Below the pieces are notes generated by a model. It ran no database searches. It had not been told where the DNA came from and saw only the letters and a list, made by a program, of their open reading frames with translations. A program made the position numbers and the translations under genes. Shown piece after piece: positions 42,110 to 55,075 of a DNA stretch of 64,000 bases; the first letter of the stretch is position 1; the number at the start of each line of letters is the position of its first letter. The stretch comes from Selaginella moellendorffii (lineage: Eukaryota; Streptophyta; Lycopodiopsida; Selaginellales; Selaginellaceae): assembly GCF_000143415.4 (NCBI RefSeq), contig NW_003314297.1, positions 248,001 to 312,000 of the forward strand, in the 5' to 3' direction.

Positions 42110-43600
42110 TGAGATTTATTATACAACCAGATGGACTCAGTCTGAACACAAAGTCACCGCGCTAGTCACCATGCCCTAGATATGTCTAGCCCCTGGACAA
42201 AAAACATATAATTTCACGTCATTTTCAAATACTTGAAAATTTGTACCTAGTCCCATTTTACTGAATAAATCCTACTTTAACGAAATAGAGCATTATATCA
42301 GTGAATGCTAAATATAGGATTTAGGCCACCCTATAATGTGATGTGAGAGTCATAGTTTCTTTTTTATACTTTCATGGCTCTAGAACAAGGTATGCTACCT
42401 ACAATCAATACCATATTCTTCTTCTTCTTTTTTTTTCCTTTTTAGGAATAAGTAATACCATTAAAGCTATTGTGCATATAATGTCTTAGTTTCCTTTAAA
42501 GTTTATTTCATTATGAGTAAAGTGTAGAGTTATATTTTTAAGAATGATAGCATTCTAGCATGAAAATATAATAATTTGTGTCTTTAAATCTTTCTTAATT
42601 TTCTTGTACATCCATGTATATACACCTTCTAAAGGTGTGATGAGATTAATGATAATTTAGTGGTGATAGGTTTAATTACTAGATCAAACTACACAAATAG
42701 TATTATTTGATTGTGGTGGTTTGCTTTTGCTTTTTTTTTAACTTTACTTTAATGTTTGATAGTATTTAGGTGATGTTTTGACATTGACATTGTTAATGTC
42801 AATGTTAGAATGAGATGAGATGTTTCTTTATGGGTTTACAAAGGAAATTGGATTTTCTATCTACAATGATTTAAATGGTTAGTTATTAATTAAAAATTAA
42901 CATTTAATTTTACTAGTTTTGATGATGATGATGTTGATGATCTAGCTATACATTTATTTTATTAGATTCATGCATTTACTAATTGGTAACTATATTCACA
43001 TACAAACAAAATAAATGACAAGTTGAGTAAGTTTTATTTTAAACAAGATTACTTGGTAGTTTTTCCTTGGAAAGTGGTTTAATCATGGTTTATGCTGTTG
43101 GATTTAAGTTTAAAATTATCAATCATTGATGATTTTTATTATGCTTGTTTTGAAATGAGATGCTTTTGGTGTGGAAATGAATTCATAGAAGAGTGGTTTA
43201 GTGATCAATTTTTAAACATAGCTTTGTTGTGTTTAAATTTTTGATTAATGCATATATGATTTTCATTAAAGTTTCAGTTTATAAATATGTTTATAAAAAC
43301 ATTATAGATTATACTTTAGATTGTTTTTGAGCATTGTAAATAGTCGATGTGAGATTAGTGATCTTATTATATAGAACTTAATTATAAATTTCTTCATCTT
43401 TTAATTCTTATATTTATTATTCTATTTGTTAAAAGTTATTGAAAAAAACATTTTACCTCATTAACTTTGATGTTCAAGTTAGTTTGCATATCTTGCATAC
43501 ATTTATGATAATTAATTAACATCAACGATAATTAATTATCTTTGTTCTATTTGATTGATAAGCTTCAAATTTTAAGTTTTTTTCAGCATTATTTGTAATT
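42110..43600. other. AT-rich intergenic, no gene seen
   Basis: There is no protein-like ORF and no palindrome copy beyond 42068. Poly-T runs and TTAATTAA-type stretches dominate. Bases 43611-43617 (TTTAGGG) form a telo-box-like element just upstream of the next ATG. Confidence 0.6.
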
Positions 43601-43624
43601 TTAATGGAGGTTTAGGGCTTTTCG

Positions 43625-46441
43625 ATGGCGCGATCGATCGGCAGGGGCGGCGCCAGGCCGATCGAAGAGCCGCTGGAGGCTGCGATCGATCGCATTTGCA
43701 GCAGCAGTGAGGCGGGCAGCACCGCAATCTATATCCCGCTGCTCCGGCGCTGCCTGGAGCAGCGCGCGCTGCCCCAGGGCAGGCGATTGCACGCGCACCT
43801 CCTGGAATCCGGATTCCTCGAGCGCAGCGCCGCCGATCCCATCGTCGCCAGCTACCTGGTGAAGATGTATGGCAGATGCGGCAGCGTGGCGGATGCCGAG
43901 GCGGCATTCCGCGCCTGCGATCCAGTGCGCACGCCCTACACCTGGAACAACATGCTCTCGGCGTACCTGGGCAACCATCTCCCGCGCGAGGCGCTGGAGA
44001 TCGGCAAGAGCATGGATCTCGAGGGCGTTCCCAGGAGCGCCTCCAATCTGGTAAGCTCCATCTCTGCCTGCGCTCGCCTTGGCTCAGCGTTTCTTTCGCA
44101 AGGCAGGGAACTCCACGAGCGCTACCGCCAGTGGTGGCGGCGGGGAGGCGGAGGAGAGGTGGCGGTGGCGGGCGAGGAGGACGATCTGGTGGCCACCGCG
44201 CTGGTGGACATGTATTCAAAGTGTGGGAGCTTGGACGATGCTAGGCGCGTCTTCGACGACTACTCGGTGGATTCCAAGAGGATGGCGCTGTGGACGGCCA
44301 TGGTCTCCGGGTATGCGCTCCATGGGCATAGCCGCCAAGCGCTCGAGCTCTACCAGCGCTTTCTCTCCGTATCCAGCGAGCCCCCGGACACTGTGATGCT
44401 GCTCAGTGCCATCACCGCCTGCTCCAGCGCAGAGTTTCTCGACGATGGGAGAGCCATCCACGCGCAAATCTCTTCCCGGGAACTGGATCACCACACCCAC
44501 CTGGGGAACGGGCTTGTCAACATGTATGGGCGATGCAAGGAGCTCCACAGGGCGCGGAAAGCCTTCGAGAAGATCACTGCCAAGAACTTGGTGTCGTGGA
44601 ACGTGATCATCGGGGCGTATGCCCAGGAGGGGCATCGCGGCCACGCCATGGAGCTCTTCCAGCGGATGGATCCCGAGGGGGTCGCGGCCGACGCCGTCAC
44701 CTTTCTCCACGTCCTCGACGCTTGCGGCGGCGTGGAGGCGGCGGGGGACGTCCGGAGGATCCACAAGAAGCTGGAGCTCTCGGGCTTGGAGTGGGACGTG
44801 TTCGTCGCCTCGTCGCTCGTCAACGCCTATGGGAAGTGCGGCTGCCTCGCCGAGGCGAAGAGGGTCTTCGACGCCATGCCGCTCAAGAACACGGTGACCA
44901 TGACGTCGATGCTCGCGGCCTACGCACAGCACGGCCTCGGCGAGGAAGCTCTTGAGATCTACAGGGAGATGGAGTCGCAGGGGAGGAAGGCCGACCGGGT
45001 GACTTTCATCAGTGCTCTCGACGCTTGCTCCAGCATCGGGGCTCTCAGCCAGGGACGAGCGATCCACAGCCGGCTGCTCGTGAGTGGGATCATCCAGCAG
45101 CCAGACGTGGTGCTGGGGACGGCGCTGCTCAACATGTATGGGAGGTGTGGAGTGCTCGGCGCTGCAAAGTCGCTCTTTGATGGGATGGCGGACAAGAACA
45201 CAATCACTTGGAACGCGCTCATGGGGTCGTATGCTCAGTGGGGGTATGGCAAGGAGGCGCTCAACCTCTACCACTCCATGGACGCGCAGCCAAACTCTCT
45301 GACGTTCCTGGCGGTGCTCACGGCTTGCTCGACGGTGGGAGCGCTGCTCCAGGGCCGAGCTGCGCACGCAAGGCTGGCTCCGGCCGGGTTTGAGAAGGAG
45401 GTGGAGGTCGGGGTCGCGCTGGTAAACATGTATGGCAAGTGTGGCAGCCTCGAGGACGCGCTGGGAACGTTTGCGAAGCTGGAGAGGAAGACGGTGGTGA
45501 CTTGGACGGTGGCAATGCTGGCGCTGGCTCACCACGGCGAGTTTCGAGAGACGCTGCGGTTGTTCACGGAGATGGAGCTGGAAGGGGTGGCGCCGGACAG
45601 TGTCGCGCTGCTGGCGGCGCTCTTCGCTTGCAGTCACAGTGGAAAACTCAAGGAAGGGAGGAGCTACTTCACCAACATGATCCAGGACTACGGCGTGAGT
45701 CCGACGCTGGCGCACTACGACTGCGTGGTGGATCTGCTGTGCCGGACGGGGCTGCTGGGCCGGGCCGAGGAGCTCATCGACAGCATGCCGTTCGAGCCGA
45801 GCGCCGTGACTTGGACGACGCTCCTGGCGGCGTGCCGGACTCACTCGACCCTCTACGACAAGGCAAAGGTGGCGGCGGACAAGGCGCTAGAAACGGAGCC
45901 TCACAACGCCGGGATCTACTTCGCGCTCTCGTACATGTACTCGGGCGTCCGGACTTACAGGCAGGAGCGGCTCAACGTCTCGGACAAGCTCAACTCGATC
46001 CAGCGCCAGGTCGGGCGGTGCTTCATCGAGACGAGGGACCAGATCCACGAGATCGTGGCGGGGGAGACGGCGGCGCATCCTTACGCGGCCGCCGTTGACG
46101 AGGAGCTCCACCGGCTAAACATCGAGCTGACCATCGAGCGGGGATGCAAGGTGGAGGAGAAGAACCACAGCGCCAAGAGGGCCGTGGTGCTGGGGCTGGT
46201 GAGCACGCTGCCCGGCACCACCATCCGAGTGGTCAAGAACCTCAAGCTGTGCGCCGACTGCCACCACGCGATCAAGCTCTTCTCCAAGATCCGCGGCAGG
46301 AGGATAATCGTAAGGGACTACGTTGAGTTCCACCACATCGAGAAGGGCGTGTGCTCGTGCGACGGAAGGAAGCCGGCGCTCGGCCTGGGGCTGGATTGCT
46401 TGGTCGCTCCTCCGACTCACATACCGGGAACTCTTTGGTGA
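43625..46441 (+). CDS. PLS-class PPR protein with degenerate DYW domain, 938 residues
   Basis: A single intronless ORF with many PLS motifs from about residue 25 to 720 (for example VKMYGRCGSVADAEAAF and TWNNMLSAYLG), then E motifs and a DYW-like tail. The second half of the deaminase zinc site is kept (CADCH), as are the PGTTIRVVKNLKLC and HHIEKGVCSC landmarks. The catalytic HSE is changed to HSA: Ala850, codon GCC at 46172-46174. The terminal GDYW is replaced by DGRKPALGLGLDCLV... with about 20 extra residues. It should bind a specific organelle RNA but is unlikely to deaminate by itself; it may act with a separate deaminase, in RNA stabilisation or splicing, or be losing function. The N-terminus (MARSIGRGGARPIEE) is basic, consistent with organelle targeting. 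It ends 110 bp from the convergent PRMT1 gene. Confidence 0.95.
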   Translation: MARSIGRGGARPIEEPLEAAIDRICSSSEAGSTAIYIPLLRRCLEQRALPQGRRLHAHLLESGFLERSAADPIVASYLVKMYGRCGSVADAEAAFRACDPVRTPYTWNNMLSAYLGNHLPREALEIGKSMDLEGVPRSASNLVSSISACARLGSAFLSQGRELHERYRQWWRRGGGGEVAVAGEEDDLVATALVDMYSKCGSLDDARRVFDDYSVDSKRMALWTAMVSGYALHGHSRQALELYQRFLSVSSEPPDTVMLLSAITACSSAEFLDDGRAIHAQISSRELDHHTHLGNGLVNMYGRCKELHRARKAFEKITAKNLVSWNVIIGAYAQEGHRGHAMELFQRMDPEGVAADAVTFLHVLDACGGVEAAGDVRRIHKKLELSGLEWDVFVASSLVNAYGKCGCLAEAKRVFDAMPLKNTVTMTSMLAAYAQHGLGEEALEIYREMESQGRKADRVTFISALDACSSIGALSQGRAIHSRLLVSGIIQQPDVVLGTALLNMYGRCGVLGAAKSLFDGMADKNTITWNALMGSYAQWGYGKEALNLYHSMDAQPNSLTFLAVLTACSTVGALLQGRAAHARLAPAGFEKEVEVGVALVNMYGKCGSLEDALGTFAKLERKTVVTWTVAMLALAHHGEFRETLRLFTEMELEGVAPDSVALLAALFACSHSGKLKEGRSYFTNMIQDYGVSPTLAHYDCVVDLLCRTGLLGRAEELIDSMPFEPSAVTWTTLLAACRTHSTLYDKAKVAADKALETEPHNAGIYFALSYMYSGVRTYRQERLNVSDKLNSIQRQVGRCFIETRDQIHEIVAGETAAHPYAAAVDEELHRLNIELTIERGCKVEEKNHSAKRAVVLGLVSTLPGTTIRVVKNLKLCADCHHAIKLFSKIRGRRIIVRDYVEFHHIEKGVCSCDGRKPALGLGLDCLVAPPTHIPGTLW

Positions 46442-46551
46442 TTTAACGTTGCATGGGCTTTCTTGCAGCAGTTTCCAGCTCATGTAGAAAAGGTGGTGGC
46501 TGGCGTTCAAAAGAAGAGGAAGCAAAATACAATATCAAAGGCAACGGAGGC

Positions 46552-48292
<1,741 letters not shown>

Positions 48293-48307
48293 GGCGCCTA
48301 AAGCCCT

Positions 48308-48315
48308 AAACCCTA
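48308..48315 (-). promoter_or_regulatory. Telo-box upstream of PRMT1
   Basis: The plant telo-box AAACCCTA reads on the plus strand 16 bp upstream of the PRMT1 start. Such boxes are common in 5' regions of plant housekeeping and translation-related genes. Confidence 0.45.
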
Positions 48316-48382
48316 GGTCTACCCAAGAACCCTAAAAGGCGAAAGGGACAAAAGGAAGGAAAAAAAATTTCTTCATTCTTTT

Positions 48383-51040
48383 TCATGAGAGAACGCTGTT
48401 TGCTCCTTCCCACGTAATTGGCAAGGGATGAGCCTCTGTATTGAAGACGAAGTAGCTGAGCGGCAAAACATCGTCCTCCCCGAACAAAAGGAACAAGTAC
48501 TTGAGCGTTTCTCCCAGGAAGAACGTCTCCATCTTGTCTCGCTTGTAAGAATTCGCGACCGTGACATCGTCAATGCTGCTGTAGCCACCGGTGCTGATCT
48601 TGGTGTGAGCTTCGAAGGCTTGGAAGATCTTCCATCCCCATTCCCTGTACCTGGAAGTAAGCAAAGAGTGAGAGAGAAGCTCTTGAGCCGCTCCAAAGGA
48701 AGAAAAACTTACATCGAGTCGCCAGTTATCCTATACAATACAAAAAGAGACTCCACCGTCTCGGGGCGAAGAAGGTTGTGACGATCCAGAGGCTTGATGA
48801 TGATGTCCTCTTTGTATTGAGCGTCAGGCTTGCCGCCATCCATGCCTTCTGTGTGATCGCCCTGTTCCAAGCCGGCGTTAAACTCTTCGAGGACAGCGAA
48901 GAAAAGAAGAAGAGGATGAAAGCTTGACAGACTTTACCTCAGTTCTAAAGTAAGCTATCTCGGGAGCTAGTCCGGTAATAGTCACGTTGTACATCTCGTA
49001 GCAAGTTCTAGCCAGCTCTTTCGCAAGGGCCAGATCCTGCACGTCCTTCTCGCTCAAGAATCCGGACTCCTTGGCATCCTTCTCGGGAAATCCTCGAGTT
49101 GCTCCTAGAGCAAGATTTCCGGCTAGAAAGCATACCTTGCACAAGGAAAAGCAGAATCAGTCTCAAAAGTAAACAAGACAGCGCTATATGCGAAACGTAA
49201 ACGTACCAAGTGATCCATTTTCGGACTGAAATCTTCGTTTCTTCCACTCGGAAGCTCGCCTACGAAAGTGAGGCCATTTGGTACTGACTTCGCGACCAAA
49301 AGGTGCTTGACCCCCGCCATTGCTTCGTCGTACATACCTCGAAGATATTGGACATCCTGTCCATCGCCAACGCCTCCCTGTTGGATCCAGACCTTGAGCA
49401 GATATTCGTAGTAGCTGTCCCCTCTCGATCCGAGTCTTATGTTGTTCCCTTGAAACGTTCCAGAATGCGGGCTGCAAAGAGCAAACACTCACCTTATTAG
49501 TAACTGAGAGAGAGAGAAAGAAAGAGAAGCTTACTTACTTCATGTAAATAGGAACCAGCCCCTCGAGCTTAGGGAGTCCCTTGATGTGCTCGAAGACGCG
49601 CATTGCAGCCTTTCCATACTTGGGATCACCTGTGACTTTACTCAAGTACCAAAACTCGAGCTGCAAAGTCGTCACCTCCGACGTGCTGCTCGCTCCACGC
49701 TCACCGGCAGCCGGATGAGCGCTTCTCGCCGACAAAACCACGTCCGAGAATGGAATCGCCGACGGACTCGTCTCAAAAGCGGCCATCAGCCGGTCTCCCA
49801 AGTCCTTCGCTAGCTTCAGATAGACCTCGGGCTTCGGTCCAGGCGAGAGAGCAACTCCATTCTTACTCCCGTCTATACCAGGCACCGAAGTGTCACCTCC
49901 GCTTAGATGGTACGCACTCAAAAGTCCTCCGAGCACTCGTATGGTTGTCTCAAACAAGTTTACCTGTCCCTGGTGGCTAAACCTGTTCGCGAGCTCCTTT
50001 TCTATCCATCCCCCGGCCTCTTCTACTACGTCGTCTAGTCCCATGATCATAGCGGTGTCTAAAGCGTCGATCGCGGTGGCTCCAATCCCTCCTAAACCAT
50101 TTATACCTCTTCTACTCACTGGCTGCAACTCGTCGAATCCCAAAGCGAACTGCTTGTAACCATTCCACGCGTGCTTGAAAGCGTCGACCACGGCAGCTTG
50201 GCGTTTTATCCACACGAGCTCCTCGGGGCTGTTTCTTTCCGCGATAAATGGCAGCTTCACCTCGTTCTCTTGATGGTTGCTAGAGTTGCCGGAGCTACTG
50301 ACTTGTCGAAGCAGGCCGAGCCGGAGCTTTGGTGGTAAGTTCGGGAGCCTGTGTGTGCTCCAAAACTTTTTGAGGAAAGGACTGTCCTTCATCCACCTGT
50401 GGCCATTGTATCCCCCTAGATTCCGCAGCAAACTCTTGTTGTTTGTGTGACCGGATTGATCCGGCTGGAGGAATGCAAGGTACCCGAGACCCATCAACAT
50501 GAGCAGTGCGAGTAATTGTCCTAGCCCGCATGACGAGCAGCACCTCCTTCGTACTCCACTTGAGAAGAGAGCTCGTACTACCACCTGAAAGAAAACCAAA
50601 CACATCGATAAAAACAATAAATGAGAAACAAAATGGCTAGGAAAAAATGACACACAAACGTTGAGAGCTCGAGAGAAAAAATCTACAGTGAAAAGAAAAG
50701 AGCAAAAACCAAAGCATTATATAAAGAGGAAACAAACAAACTCGAAGGATCGAGAGGGAAAAAAAAACAGTCAATGGAAGGCCGGAGAGAGATCAAAACC
50801 TAGCCCTACAATGCTGGATTGAAGAAGCGCGACGCATTCTCTCACGGATCGGGCCCAATTGCCACTGATGCTTCCAAATCCCGGAGATTTCGATCCATTT
50901 CAATCGTCGGCAGCTCAGGGCACGACAAATCGAGCTAGATCCAGCGGGAGAGCAAGAAAACGTACCCGAATGGCCGAGCGCCGCCTAAGCTTGGCATTGT
51001 CATATTGTAGATCGCGATTGGTGGAAGGGAGCAGCGCCAT
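48383..51040 (-). CDS. MNS3: ER/Golgi mannosyl-oligosaccharide 1,2-alpha-mannosidase, MNS3 type (GH47)
   Basis: Six exons: 51040-50966, 50584-49539, 49471-49207, 49135-48938, 48861-48713 and 48650-48383. They are in frame throughout and give 666 residues. The enzyme trims one mannose from high-mannose N-glycans early in the secretory pathway. Residues 1-25 ([21 protein letters not shown]) match the cytosolic tail of plant MNS3 and decide the start. A single membrane anchor follows ([19 protein letters not shown]). The GH47 catalytic domain shows [47 protein letters not shown]-like [61 protein letters not shown] and the terminal FNTEAHPLP. The first intron is 381 nt and the others 62-76 nt. 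The C-terminus extends slightly ([10 protein letters not shown]). Confidence 0.96.
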
Positions 51041-53131
51041 ATCGTAGCTCCTCCTGGAGGGCGCTCATCAAGCAGGGCAAAACACGCTATGACATTGTAG
51101 AGCCGACGTGTCACGAAGCTATTGGCTAAATATATAAACAACTTCCTCATAAAGAGAATTACGAAACCACTAACATTTTAAAACTTACTATATTTATCTA
51201 TAAAGTATTTTGGAATTATTAGTATTATCTTCATATTACAGTAAATCACATTAGTTATGCCTAATCAATCTCTACCTGGTTTTGAAGTCAGGTGAAGATG
51301 TCCAGGCCAATTTAATTGAGAATAACTTTTTAGTGCTCTAAAATTAAAATCACAATTTACACATAGGTTTTTAATTTTACTTGAAGGTTCTATATATGAT
51401 CACATAAAAAGTAAAAATAGAGTAATTTGCAACTTAAAGCTAAATTCTTAATGGGTATATAAGTTCTGGTAGACAATATTGGTGAGGATAAAACTTTATT
51501 AAAATATTTCAGTAAGACATAGTTAAGAAAATAACTTTTTGAAATTTACCCTTTTATCAGCTGCCATTGATTGGATCTAGCAACCTCAGCAACTCTTCCT
51601 TATTATTATAGATATGCATGTAAATATATATAAATACACTAATTTTAATAATTTAGTATATGAACATATGATTTGGATTGAATCTAGACCACCCAATATT
51701 CATAATATACTTTTTTTAATTGAAAAAAAATTGTAATTTTTTATTACTCAAATAAAAGTCTTTGTAATTATATTTGCAGTATTACTCTATTATAGATCTA
51801 GGGTGATCTAGTACATTAAGTCATATTTTGTATGAATACAAAAAGTAATAGTTCATTTCATCCAAAAAAATTATAATAGCAAAATTACATATTGAATGAT
51901 AGTTATAACTGATATCTACTTATATAAAGTTGACAAAATTCAATCCAAAATGAACTCAAACTCAGTTTAGGTATATCACCCACTATTTCCTAATCTTAAA
52001 GTTTAGAGGCTTGGGATTGTAATATTAAATGAATCTTAGTCCTTTATTAATATAAATAATTAAGAATCTTTCTATATCAATAATAATTTAATTTTAAGTA
52101 AGCTGTATATAATATCAAAATAATTTGGTATCCATTGCATACAATAACACTTGATTTGCCTAATAGTAGTCTCAATCCTATTTAATATTATTTATTAACC
52201 CAATTAATTAATATGTGATTCAATTAAGAATTTTGAAAGTTTTACTAGAAGAGAAGTAGATATGAAGCTAAATGAATATATATCACACAGCTATGGGCAT
52301 AAAGACAAACCATTTATTTTTAATAATTATATTTTGGAATGAAGTTTGGTGAATTTTCCAAAATTTGCATTTGATTGATGAATCTGTATTATGTTTAACA
52401 ATGAACTTTTTGAGTAAGCATGTAATTGCATTTCTAAGTAATTGAACAGTTTCCTTGTAATAACCATATTGTGAGTCTTTATTTTTATGGTGTAACTTTA
52501 CTCTTTCACACTTTAAAGTGTTAAAGCATTATTTATAAAGCTCATCTTTTAAGCCCAAAAATGTTTATTGTATTTAGCTTGAAAGGCTATAATCATAAAC
52601 ATATTTATAATTTATAAATTAAAGATTAATTTTATTACATATCAACCATTAGATGGTAGAATAAAATAGAATATATGAAAAAGTGTTTTAGTGTTTTATA
52701 AAATGTAAATACAAGATTAATCTAAATGAATAATAACCATTAGATGGTAGAATATCCCAAAATATTCAAGCATATTTTAAGTATATCCACTATCACTAAA
52801 AATATTACATTATAAAATAAAAATAAAAATATGATAAAATAAAATAACAAACATAGATCATTAATTAATATAAATGTAATTTATTTCTATTATTAATTAA
52901 TATAAATTTTATAAAGTATAATTTGTAAACTACTATGTATTTAACTGTTTTAAATACAACAGTAAATAATAACACTTTCAAGAATGTTTATAACAAATAT
53001 TGAAAAAAAAACAGGACCATTTCGTAATTCAGCCCAAATTCACAAAGCCTCAAGGGAATAAGTAAAATACTTAGCTTAATCTTACCATAGTGTTTGCAGA
53101 ACACTAGTTATTTCACTCCACGACAATTCCT
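51041..53131. other. AT-rich intergenic, no gene seen
   Basis: About 2 kb of very AT-rich DNA separates the mannosidase start from the stop of the next minus-strand gene. No ORF, recognised repeat or RNA gene is seen. A short direct repeat (ACCATTAGATGGTAGAATA) occurs at about 52645 and 52738. Confidence 0.6.
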
Positions 53132-54665
53132 TCATTCGTCGCCTCCATAAACTGTCCTCACCATTTGTTTTCTCGCTGCCAATACTTGTCTTGCCTCCAA
53201 CTCTTTTCTCTCTTTAATCGCCTTCGACTCTTCCCTCGTCCGCAGCTTCCCTCTGGGAGCTTTCCCGGGTATCAACGGTCTACCCTTTACAGACTTTGCA
53301 GCCTCAGCAAACTCTGTACCAAAAACCACAAACGCTTTCAGGAACAAGTAAAACGAAGACGCATTACACAAACCTTCCAGAGGATGATTATCCTTCCATT
53401 CCTGCTCTGGTAGCTTCCAGGAGATGGGAGCAAACTCCACCAGCATCTGCTGGCGGCTTTTGAGAACCATAATCATATCCGTCTCACCTAAAATACATAT
53501 GCAGCTAGCGAATGATAAAAAAGAGTAGTATAACTACAAACTCACCCTCAAGGTAGCTCTTGTACTTTGATTTCCCCAGTTCCTCCAGCACCTTTGCAAT
53601 GGGCGCGAGCTCCACTTCCCTGCCCTTACTCGTCCTCACCCCTCCTTTATGGTATCGCCCAAGCTGAGGAGCTACCACAACTCCAGCAAGGTATCCGCAA
53701 GAAAGGAAAACAGGAGCTCCCCGCTCGGTGACAGTCGAACACGGCATCATCACCCCTTCGCCAACTACGACGCCCATGATGAGATCCGGCCACACCGAGT
53801 AGCTGCTCACTGTGACCAAATACTTCAACTCGCAACGCCATTTCTCCGCACACATGCAGGTGTCGAAGCTTAGATTGAGGGAGCCATCAACTGGCTCCAG
53901 GCACGCCACCGAATCGTTGTAAGTAGCACTGATCTTGCACTCGAACCACGGGGCATCCCGAAACTTGACCATGATGGCGTCGTCGGCACCTTTGCTGCTG
54001 TTGGACGCTGGCGCAACGCAGCCCAGCGCTGTCCAACAGGTGCCATTCGGCCTGATGAGAGTCGCCATCCCCGTGCGGCTCTCAATGCTCGGCGGCTGCG
54101 ACGATTGGCGAGAGACGAGGTGCACCGCGCCAATCATGCTCCCCACCTTTTCTTGCAGAAGAGGCGCGTTCGCCACAGTTGGCGGTGAATTGCCCATAAG
54201 CTTCAGGACGTACTTGTGAACTCTCTTGTGCTGGTACAACTCCTCCTTCATGGCGTAACTTTTCGCTGCGTTCATCCGCCTGCGACGGTCGAGTTCCTGT
54301 TTCCTGGCTTCCACTTCGGCAAGCGCTTTGCCCACTTTCGTTTCGTGAAATGTGTCCGAGGCTTCAAAGAGGGAATCGCGGCGGCGCTTGCCAGTGATGA
54401 CAAGAGGGGTTTGCTGCGAGAGGCCGTCGCCCAGCTGCGAGTGGCTGGGCTGCGAGGAGAGCAACGAGGTGATCTGATCCAGGGACATGACCGAGTTGCC
54501 CTCGGCGTCCTTGAGCAGCGCCAAGTCAGCGGCACGGAGCGTGCACGGGTCCAGCCCCCAGTGCGCTGCGATGCCATCCAGCATGAGGTGCTTGGATTTG
54601 TGCAGAGGGAAGAGCAGTGCCTTCCCACCCCCGTCCTCCTCTAGCCCGATCCACGCCGCCTCCAT
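53132..54665 (-). CDS. Uncharacterised 471-residue protein, possible trypsin-like fold without triad
   Basis: Three exons: 54665-53546, 53487-53374 and 53313-53132. The introns are 58 and 60 nt, all in frame. The start MEAAWIGLEEDGGGKALLF is preferred because an upstream extension (MLPDSSGLVNTQ) crosses the likely 5' UTR with a telo-box at 54689-54696. The N-terminal third is helical (LMLDGIAAHWGLDPCTLRA), followed by a basic helical segment (KALAEVEARKQELDRRRR). The middle, about residues 180-350, has strand-rich sequence with GMATLIRPNGTCWTALGCV and GAPVFLSCGYLAGVVV, which recalls the start and the GxSGGP region of trypsin-like folds. No catalytic Ser in GDSGGP or clear His-Asp partners are seen. 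The C-terminus is highly charged. Function unknown. Confidence 0.8.
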
Positions 54666-54688
54666 ACCTCTTATCCGGCTTTCAATTT

Positions 54689-54696
54689 TAGGGTTT
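54689..54696 (-). promoter_or_regulatory. Telo-box just upstream of the 471-residue gene
   Basis: AAACCCTA reads on the minus (coding) strand 24 bp before the inferred ATG at 54665-54663, supporting that start rather than the longer in-frame extension. Confidence 0.45.
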
Positions 54697-55075
54697 CTTA
54701 TTTTCTTTTGCCATCTTTGTGTGTTCACGAGGCCGGAGCTGTCAGGTAACATATCTTAGAAATTCGTATCTCGGGCTTGAACAGGATTAATCCCTTTTTC
54801 TTGGGCTCTCGTATAGAAATCATACAAATGTGGCTATGAGGTGGGCAGGAGCATTCTTCTCTTCTCTTTCTTAGAAACTTGGGAATTAATGTTGCTACCC
54901 ACGATCAAGCCAGCGTTCTGGTGAGCGGCCATTTTGATTGTCGTGCGTTGGAAAGTCTTTTCTTGTTTTGTAAATATATCTATGTCGTAGTCGCAGGGAG
55001 AGAAAAAAATGCTTATGTACCTTTCTCACTGTATCAGAATGACCGCTTTGACGCCCGGAGCAACGTGTTGGGCAA

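Noticed and set aside
43572-44219. Arg/Pro-rich minus-strand ORF near the second PPR start
   Set aside because: Antisense of GC-rich PPR codons; composition only.
44216-45844. 542-codon antisense ORF within the second PPR gene (similarly 21-1403 in the first)
   Set aside because: Open only because GC-rich PPR codons read on the opposite strand avoid stops; the sense strand has clear family motifs, the antisense none.
50587-50653. Extension of the mannosidase ORF to [11 protein letters not shown]
   Set aside because: This is the 3' end of intron 1; the exon at 50966-51040 supplies a start that matches plant MNS3.
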